Below are positions 56,671 through 64,000 of a stretch of 64,000 nucleotides of DNA, in pieces. This DNA comes from Paralichthys olivaceus (Eukaryota; Chordata; Actinopteri; Pleuronectiformes; Paralichthyidae). The stretch is from NCBI RefSeq assembly GCF_024713975.1, contig NC_091093.1, forward strand, positions 23,936,501 to 24,000,500, in the 5' to 3' direction. The position numbers and the translations under genes were made by a program. Position 1 is the stretch's first letter. Every line of letters begins with the position of its first letter. The notes below the pieces were generated by a model. The model saw nothing but the letters and a program-made list of their open reading frames with translations. It was not told the origin of the DNA and did not search any database.

Positions 56671-57430
56671 TCGTCTTCAGTTTGCCCGAAACCATTATTT
56701 GGTGAATTTCGGAGAACGCGTGAACCGCTGGGAGCTGAAAACATGTAAGTGCAGCAGGATTCAGATAAAACACCGTCACTGTTTGTGTGTTTGTTTAAAC
56801 TCCATGTTGTGTTATGTTTGAATTGTGAGTGATTTGGGTGGAAACTCAGACGGACCTCCACCACCAGCAGCAGCAGACACCAGCGGGTGTGTGTGTAGAG
56901 AGTGGGCGGCTCTGGTGGTGGTGGTGGTCGGAGCCTGAGCAGGTGGAAGCCGCTCCGTGTCGCTGCTGCTGCCGCCCTTCATTAGAAACACAATCCCGCT
57001 GGGGAGGGAAGACAGCGCGCAGCGAGCAGGGGAACATTCACCCAACAAACCCTGAGCCCGGTTCTTTTTATTTTTTTATTGGGAGGAGGACAACCGGGAG
57101 GGAAGCCATTGATTACCAGTGCGGGATTTATTCCGGGGAAAAAAACAAACAAGCGAGCGAAGAGAGAAAACTTCCAGGAATGACCGGGCTTCTGTGAGCC
57201 TGACAACCCGGAGAATCGAGTTTGCTGAGAGGAGGAAGAAGAGGAGGAGGAAGAAGAAGTGCTCTCCTCTCCTCATATTTCAGTGGCGCACAGGGACTGA
57301 ACTCTGTGGACCACCGATCATCTGTGGACTTTGACTCTGCGCCTCCAAACACTGTTCTCCTCCCGACGCACTGTCATTATTTAAAGCGACGTTTTAAGAG
57401 CCAGGGAGCAGTTCCTCAGATCTCGCTGCG
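56671..57430 (+). other. GC-rich promoter/5'UTR region upstream of the homer2 start
   Basis: GC- and purine-rich text (gaggaggaagaagaggagga-type around 57230-57260, ggtggtggtggt near 56915) without a sustained protein-like frame. With ramac divergent on the other strand, this is likely a shared promoter region continuing into a long 5'UTR. Confidence 0.5.
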
Positions 57431-57435
57431 ATGGG
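57431..57435 (+). CDS. homer2: Probable first coding exon of homer2 (Met-Gly)
   Basis: ATGGG is followed at once by a consensus donor gtgagt at 57436. Homer proteins begin Met-Gly-Glu, and, as I recall, the first coding exon of Homer genes holds only the start of this, followed by a very long intron. In human, HOMER2 is the divergent neighbour of RAMAC, the same arrangement as here. The remaining exons would lie beyond the window. Five bases cannot prove identity; synteny carries the call. Confidence 0.55.
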
Positions 57436-58758
57436 GTGAGTAGATGTAAATAAAAGTCCTGTGCGGTTTTATTTGAGCTTATACCCAGACAGCGCTGCCC
57501 CTCGGTGCGCCTCTCATGACACCTGCACCCACTGAGATATGTGCGCGGTGGAAACACCTCCACGATAATCCACATTTCACTCCTGTATCAGTACAGCCGG
57601 TTTGGTTCTGACGCATTATTACAGTTTTACAGGATATTCTTTTTTTATCAATGTGAAGAAATTCGAAGAGCTTATGTGAAAATGCTTCAGAGAATATGGA
57701 TTTATTTGTCATTTTTACGCACAGTTTCCTATGGATTGAATGTGTGTGAATGTGGTTTTGTAGGTGTCGTTGAATTGTGATATGGAGGTGTCAGATTAAT
57801 AAGGAGAGATGGTACTGTGTGTGTGCGTGTGTGTGTTGCACCCCCACAGTGGTTTACTGTGTACAGTACATTTTTATATTTTTTATTTTGCCTCCATACT
57901 ATGAGTAAACGCCTCAGCAGTAATGAGCTCTGTTTCACACTGACTTCTCCTTCTGAAGTTCCTAATCCTGGTCATACTCCTTTTTTATTTGATTTGCTGT
58001 AGTGACAGCTCAATGTCATTCATTACAGAAGTCTCTGAAGAATTTGTGAACTTTTACATTTGTGACAATAAGAGATCTTTGATTTCTGAAAAACATGAGG
58101 CCAAATGTGGGACATAATCTGATTAATGTTCTCTAATAAATTAAAAACTGCCTCTGTGCTTGTTTTTTTGTGACCAGACAGTTTTATATTATGCAAGAAA
58201 CCAGTTCAACCGTCCTGACAACTCTCAAGAGTTTGGCGTGGTCACCCAGCAGGTTTAAAACTGAGAGGAGACGCTGTTGTTTCAGTAAGCTTGCCCATGC
58301 AGCATGGCGGCTATAGTCCAAATCAAGTCAGGAGGTCACACCTAGTGACGGAGACATTACAACAAGTTTCCGCCTGTAGTATCACAGGTGGACACGAATG
58401 GTCAGAAAGTGGCAGGATTAGTTGAGCATGTCATGAAATGATTGTTTTCATTGCTGAAAGTGAAGTATGCCAACTGCTGAGTGGCACAACACAACTCTAT
58501 TTGACAAACTGGAACCAGCAATCACTTAATATTTAAATCATTCTCACAGAATACATAGACCCTTCCATAATAAGAACCTGAATTTACGATAAAAAAAAAA
58601 GACTTAAAGTATCTCAAAGAGGAGTAAATATTATAATTTATTGGTACATGTGCGCACATGCAATATGTAGGCTCTGATTACACTCAGTGTGTGCAATGTG
58701 TCTTGCTCTAAGTGATCAGTCAATGTAGATAAGCGCGTGTGTGCGTGTGTGTGTGTGT

Positions 58759-58791
<33 letters not shown>

Positions 58792-61700
58792 GATATTGTA
58801 GATTGCTTGTAGTTTGCAGGGTTTACTTGGTCCTTTGTCCCTGAAGCTCTTGGCTCTTAAATGGAGTTATAGATTAACTGTGTCTCTCTCTCACACACAC
58901 ACACCCTCAGTATCTATCCTCTGTTGTCACTTTCCTATCACGTCATGTGATCAATCAGTGCCCTCTTGATCTTGACATATATATATATTATTGATTGTGC
59001 CATTACCGGTTGATTTATAAAGCACAATAATGTATTAGTCCATATCAATGATATTAGGTCTCTAACTTGCCCATTAAATTAAAATATATAATTTAAGATT
59101 TAATTCAAAAAGGAATTTGAATTTGAGGAGAGTCTGATAACGACAGGGAGAAAGAAAGTGATGGTTATTGTGTTTTTTACGCACAGTTTTACAGCTTAAG
59201 CACTGCTTCGCCAAAATAAAGCTCAGATTGTCCGAAAGCCCCTTCTTACTGAATAAGCGCTCACTCAGACAGCAATGCAATCAACATATTGCTATTTAAA
59301 GTATGTCGGGCTGGGAGCAGCCTTAACACATGGATAGATGATAATCTCCTGGCTGACCAGAGAGTGACAGCTAAAGGCTTAATACTCATTGATTAGGCTC
59401 TCTGACATGTGATGTGGCAGTGGGTCTCTTGGCTGCCCAGGCAGGAGAGGTAACTGTAAGCCTAATCCGACTTCTCTGTCTGCGGCTGAGGGCCAAAGGG
59501 GAAGGTTGTAAAGGTGTAGCTGGGGAGTACAAGCAGGTCTCACTGTTGAGGAATCATGGGTAAATGAAAGGGGACAGACTGACGGCGGATTGGACGTCTC
59601 CACACCAGATGGTTGAAGCCTAGGAGGCCATCTGCTGCCATGCTGTGCTTCAGTGGAGACTTCCTCACTTCCTTTTCCTCTGAGCTCTCAGATTATGTTG
59701 GGCACCTATCACCACAGTGTGGTGGAGGAGGACCTGATGTGAGTGCTGGTTTGAGTCTGGCCTGCTGGCTTAGATACATGAGATACTGTCGCCTGTTAAA
59801 TGAGCTGTGCTGGCAGGAAGTACAATCAGTCCACAGCCAAAACCCCGGAGTAATAATGAAGGTCACTTTCAATAATCACAGTAATAACACAAATAATGTG
59901 GAATAACTTTTAATTAAATGGTAAGATTGCCATGCACTTTTTGAGTTTACAGTATAATATTCTTACAGCTTAAATGTAGAATAACAATGAAATCAGGCTG
60001 TAGCTGATGATTAATCTAGAAATTCACTGATCCATCGATTAATTATTAAATCCAGTTACTTTCTTTAACATAGATCCAAATAAAATCTCTATCTTGTGAA
60101 TGTAAATGTAGCTTCAGAAGGGCACTGTTGGTGGATGTATGGGCTCTGGTGAGGTTTGTTTACGTCTCACAGCATTTCAGTCTGAGACTATCTCACTCAG
60201 CAGGTTCCATATTACATGTTACTGTATCTGTAGGGAACATGTCCCCCTAACATCAACTATGTGTATATACAATAAAAGCCACGGTGGTATTGTAGTGATG
60301 ATCCCACAGAGTTTTCCTCTTCTGCCTACTTTGCTCATTCACACAGACAAAATGTTGCCCTCACTAATAAGGCCGCTCTGCTCCCCTCCAGCGCCTTGCA
60401 GGTAAAGAAAATGAGGGAGACTTCATCTGACTTTTACACCAGCTAATGAGCATTCAAGTTATTAAATCCTGGCATTTACGTTCACGAAATCTGATTTACA
60501 ATCACAATACATTTGTTTCTACTTTGCCATTTTCACAACGCTAGAGTCACTTTTGCAACCTCGATACAAATTTTTCCCTCAGTTTCTTTTGATATCGATA
60601 CCCTCTGAAAAAGCAGACGGAAACTTGGTGTATTGTCGTCAGTACTTGCTGAGAAAATAAGGACGGATAAGTGCTCATTGTTCCTTTCCTACAGTACTGT
60701 ACGTACAGTATTTGACAAGTGAAGAGGCTTTTGTTGCAGAACACGCAAATTCACCATTTAATACATATTCTGTTGGTAATTTTTGATTTTAGCCCAGTGA
60801 TCGTCATGCTTTAGTGCCTGTCTTGTCAAAAACTACAGAACAAAAATTTTTTCCTTCATTAATACGACGTCTGCTGTTTTTCATCAGGTCTCAGACAGGA
60901 CAGTGACGTTAAGTCCCACTGGCAGACAGAATCTAATAAAAAGATCCTATTATAGTGCAACAGGCTCTGTGCCTGTGGTTCTGCAGCCAATAGTACCTGG
61001 ACATGCAGCTTATTTGTCCCCGGCTCATTTTACACTCCAAACATGGTGTAAAACCCAGACATTGTGTGTTGATGCTATCTCTCTTTAGACCCGTCTAGAG
61101 GGAGACATGACACCTCTGTGGGGAAAAACAGAAAAATCTGTATTTAAAGAGTTTCACTATGCAGCCGAAAGTCATCAACTAATGCAACAGGAACAAAAAA
61201 TATCAAAATATACAGCGGCAGAAATTGTCTGCCTACCATCTACTGCACATTTATATTCAACTTGTGTGTTGCGCGAATTCTAGAGCTGGTATTAAAGTCC
61301 CATAATGTTCACACTGTAGGAATGTGAAGAATGTTGCATGGCACATATCTGAAGCTGCTGAGGCTGCTGTTTTCTGTTAAACAGGCTATGAAGCCTGTTT
61401 GAGTTTTGAGGTTAAACCCTTTCGGTTAATGAATTCTAGATTCCTGAATCCTGTATCGACATCTTTACAGCCGCCACTTGTCACTTTCATTTTGACAGAG
61501 AGTGGATGACTGTGACTGATGAGGAAGGTTTGTTTGGAGAATGACGCTGAAGAGGATTCAGGAATCTGGAAGAGGCTGTTTTTCTCTTCCTCTGGAAAAA
61601 CATGTCTGGATTCTAAAGGTGCAGCAGAACACAGCTGCTACGTGACTGCAGCCTGTGGCATTAAAATCAGCATCCAAACTCTAGAAGCTGCCTGCTGTTC

Positions 61701-64000
61701 TTCACACATCCTCCCAGGGCATGGTGTCATCTGCTATCATCTTAATGTCTCCTCTTTAAAGCAGTGGGATAATCCTTCTCTTACCAAACTTCACTCCAAC
61801 TCTGTAGAGCTCAGTGTTTGAGTAAATCGTAGGTGGTGATCAGCCAGACACTTGGAAGGATTTAAGAGAACATGAGGTAAACGGGCTTAGTGGTGCATCA
61901 CTCACAATATTGCTGCTCCATATTCCTCAGAGGTAAAGTAGTGCAGTTGTTTAGTATCTTCCTCTGGTCTGTTTTTTTGTGATATAGATTCATTACATGT
62001 GAAAAGCTCATGTATTGGTACGATGCAGCGCTTTCTCAACAGTTTCACTTTTCCTCAGGTATATGGTTGTCAGCACATTCCTTTGGTTCTAATTGTATTC
62101 TTCTGCCAGTGCACAACACAGTTGCTGCATCACGAGTGTGTATGGGCCTGCGGTGGGTGTGTAGGTGTACGTAGGCACAGACAGTGCCGACTAACTCTAA
62201 TCCGCTCCCCCCACACACAGAAACACACACCTGTAAATTATTCAAAGCACCAGATGGGGATAGAGAGCACCCAACAGTCAGCGGGACAAAGAATTCCAAG
62301 GTCACAAAGTCCAAATGTCGTCTCGTTTTTTTTTATCCAGTAAAATCAATCAACCTAATGTTTTATTATCTGAGAAAAGCAGATCACTGGATTCCACCAA
62401 CCGTTGTGTGAGTGCATCCATGTGTTCAGCAGTGGCCTTTCGCTTCTCTTCCCCTGCCAGTGTGAGCTGGCTCCAGACGCTGCCACCGCAAAGGTCAGCG
62501 TGTGTGTTGATGTGTATGTATGTAAAGTGACAACAGTGATCTGCATAATGGGTTTTGTTGTTCCCAAAGCAGATGAAGACTGAGATTAGGCTTAAAGGGG
62601 GCGGTGCATTTATTAGGCTTTCATTTCTGTGAGAACCATAATCCCAAGAGAAGTAAAAGCTTTATTAGCTCATGAATTTTTGCAGCCTGCCAGACTGTCC
62701 ATGTGACATTATTTTCACTGGGACCTCATAGTGGTGCATTAAAGCAATACTGAACTGAATGTCCTCTGACACGTCCCTTTGTCAACTGCAGTAAAGCATT
62801 ACAGCAACAGTGGCACCATCTGTACCGTGTTAATGAAACCTCCAGTTTGGCTTTATAGAAATGGAGATGTGTGTGTTTCTGCTAGTTTTAACACCCGTTT
62901 AATTTTAGTCAATTTTTTTGAGAATGTGCTCTCCGATAAATTATATTTTGGTTTTCATTATCACATCCCTGTGTGTAAAAATGTGATATTTGTAATGGTT
63001 TTGATGTGCATTGGTGATTTTAATGCTGTGCCAAGCAAAGTGTGGCTGTGCCACTGTCTAGCTCAGCACCCTCTGCCAACTTGACACATTTTGTTGAAAT
63101 GTTTCATGTCATGAAAGTAAATAGCAAGCCAGGAAGCAAAAGCACATAGAGGAAGAAAGGATACTAGAAAGTATCAGGATTTCACAAAGTTTACAACCGA
63201 CAGTAGATGTTGTAAGAAGTTTGCAATAAAGCTCTCTCCTGGGAGCACGTTTGTAATCAAGTGGAGTGGAGATAAATGATCTGTGAATGTTTGTTTCACC
63301 AGCACCTAATCTAAAGCACACTCAATGAGAATGGGCTGACAAAAATCGAACTCATCAATAGTGGACAAAATGATGCATAGAAGCAGCATGCGGATAAAGA
63401 AACTAAATGGCATACAGCCTGTTAAGAAGGCGTAACAGTTCTATGTAGCCTAACTAAGACCGTCAGCCTGAAAGGATGTAGCATTTTCAATGACAAGATT
63501 TTAGACCAAAAGCAGTTTTCTTCACTTCACTTCTCTTCTCTTATGGAGGTAAAGTCAATACTTAAAACTTGTGAAAATGTCTTGATTGATTGAACTTAAC
63601 ATAAATTGTTCTACTATTAAGACAATATGCAGCATTGGAATGAAAAGCAAAACCTGTAAAGGCTGAGTTTCATCTTATAGTTTGTTTAATGCCTGGAACA
63701 CCTCAACTTTTGACCTAAAGGAGCAGCAGCTTTACTCTGACCTCACCCAGCATCTGAATTCCTTTCCCTATCACTCTGGCAAGTCAATTTCATTTGTAAA
63801 GCATGAAGGTAGATTCAATGTGCTGTACAGGAAGCTTAGCCCAGCAACACAACAGTGTGGCTCATGTATCGTTGGCTACTTCCTCTTAATGCGGCGCTCT
63901 GCAATTTTATTCCCACCTCAATTACTTACTCTGACGTCATCACGGTCCTGCACTACGTTGCCTTTAATCTCATACACTGAAGAACATCCAGAGGAAAATC
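57436..64000 (+). other. Presumed homer2 intron 1
   Basis: No exon with convincing splice sites and protein content was seen in 6.5 kb. It holds a GT/GC microsatellite at 58736-58792, a fragment of the 41925-type repeat at about 60055-60140, and a short tcatttgtaaagcatgaag ... atgtgctgtacagg segment at 63787-63831 that resembles the end of a fish LINE. Confidence 0.45.

Noticed and set aside
59613-59906. 97-codon + strand frame in the presumed homer2 intron
   Set aside because: No splice context and no resemblance to the EVH1 or coiled-coil parts of Homer proteins.

Overview
The window is vertebrate nuclear DNA, almost certainly from a teleost fish. The genes are intron-rich with canonical GT-AG splice sites. 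The protein exons match vertebrate families very closely, and the introns are short. The interspersed repeats are of kinds I know as common in teleost genomes: a Tc1/mariner relic, tRNA-derived SINE-like copies, LINE tails and small inverted-repeat elements. Exon limits below were read by eye from splice signals, reading phase and remembered family sequences; no alignment was run.

Layout. 311-5725 (+): 3' part of ppef1, an EF-hand serine/threonine phosphatase whose 5' exons lie off the left edge. 6685-12413 (+): a secreted sushi/mucin/EGF protein that I cannot name. 14668-27910 (-): complete 30-exon phka2 (phosphorylase kinase alpha), with an intron-containing tRNA-Arg(UCU) and an inverted decayed tRNA copy in one intron. 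30121-32450 (+): ap1s2 (AP-1 clathrin adaptor sigma). 34333-38920 (-): zrsr2 (minor-spliceosome 3' splice-site factor). 39822-43872 (-): tm6sf1. 44945-47986 (+): btbd1. 54969-55747 (-): ramac (cap methyltransferase activator). 57431-57435 (+): a two-codon first coding exon that fits homer2; the rest of the window would be its first intron.

The genes do not form one pathway. They are two conserved synteny blocks placed side by side. As I recall the human map, ppef1, phka2, ap1s2 and zrsr2 correspond to Xp22, and tm6sf1, btbd1, ramac and homer2 to 15q25. The join lies in the roughly 900 bp between the zrsr2 start codon and the tm6sf1 stop codon. Two divergent gene pairs (tm6sf1/btbd1 and ramac/homer2) probably share bidirectional promoters, and ap1s2 and zrsr2 converge tail to tail.

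The items most worth a second look are the unnamed sushi/mucin/EGF gene with a decaying EGF exon in one of its introns, the head-to-head tRNA pair, a GC-AG intron in tm6sf1, a duplicated 5' segment with an in-frame upstream exon at ramac, and the synteny junction. I saw no sign of a new multi-gene system.
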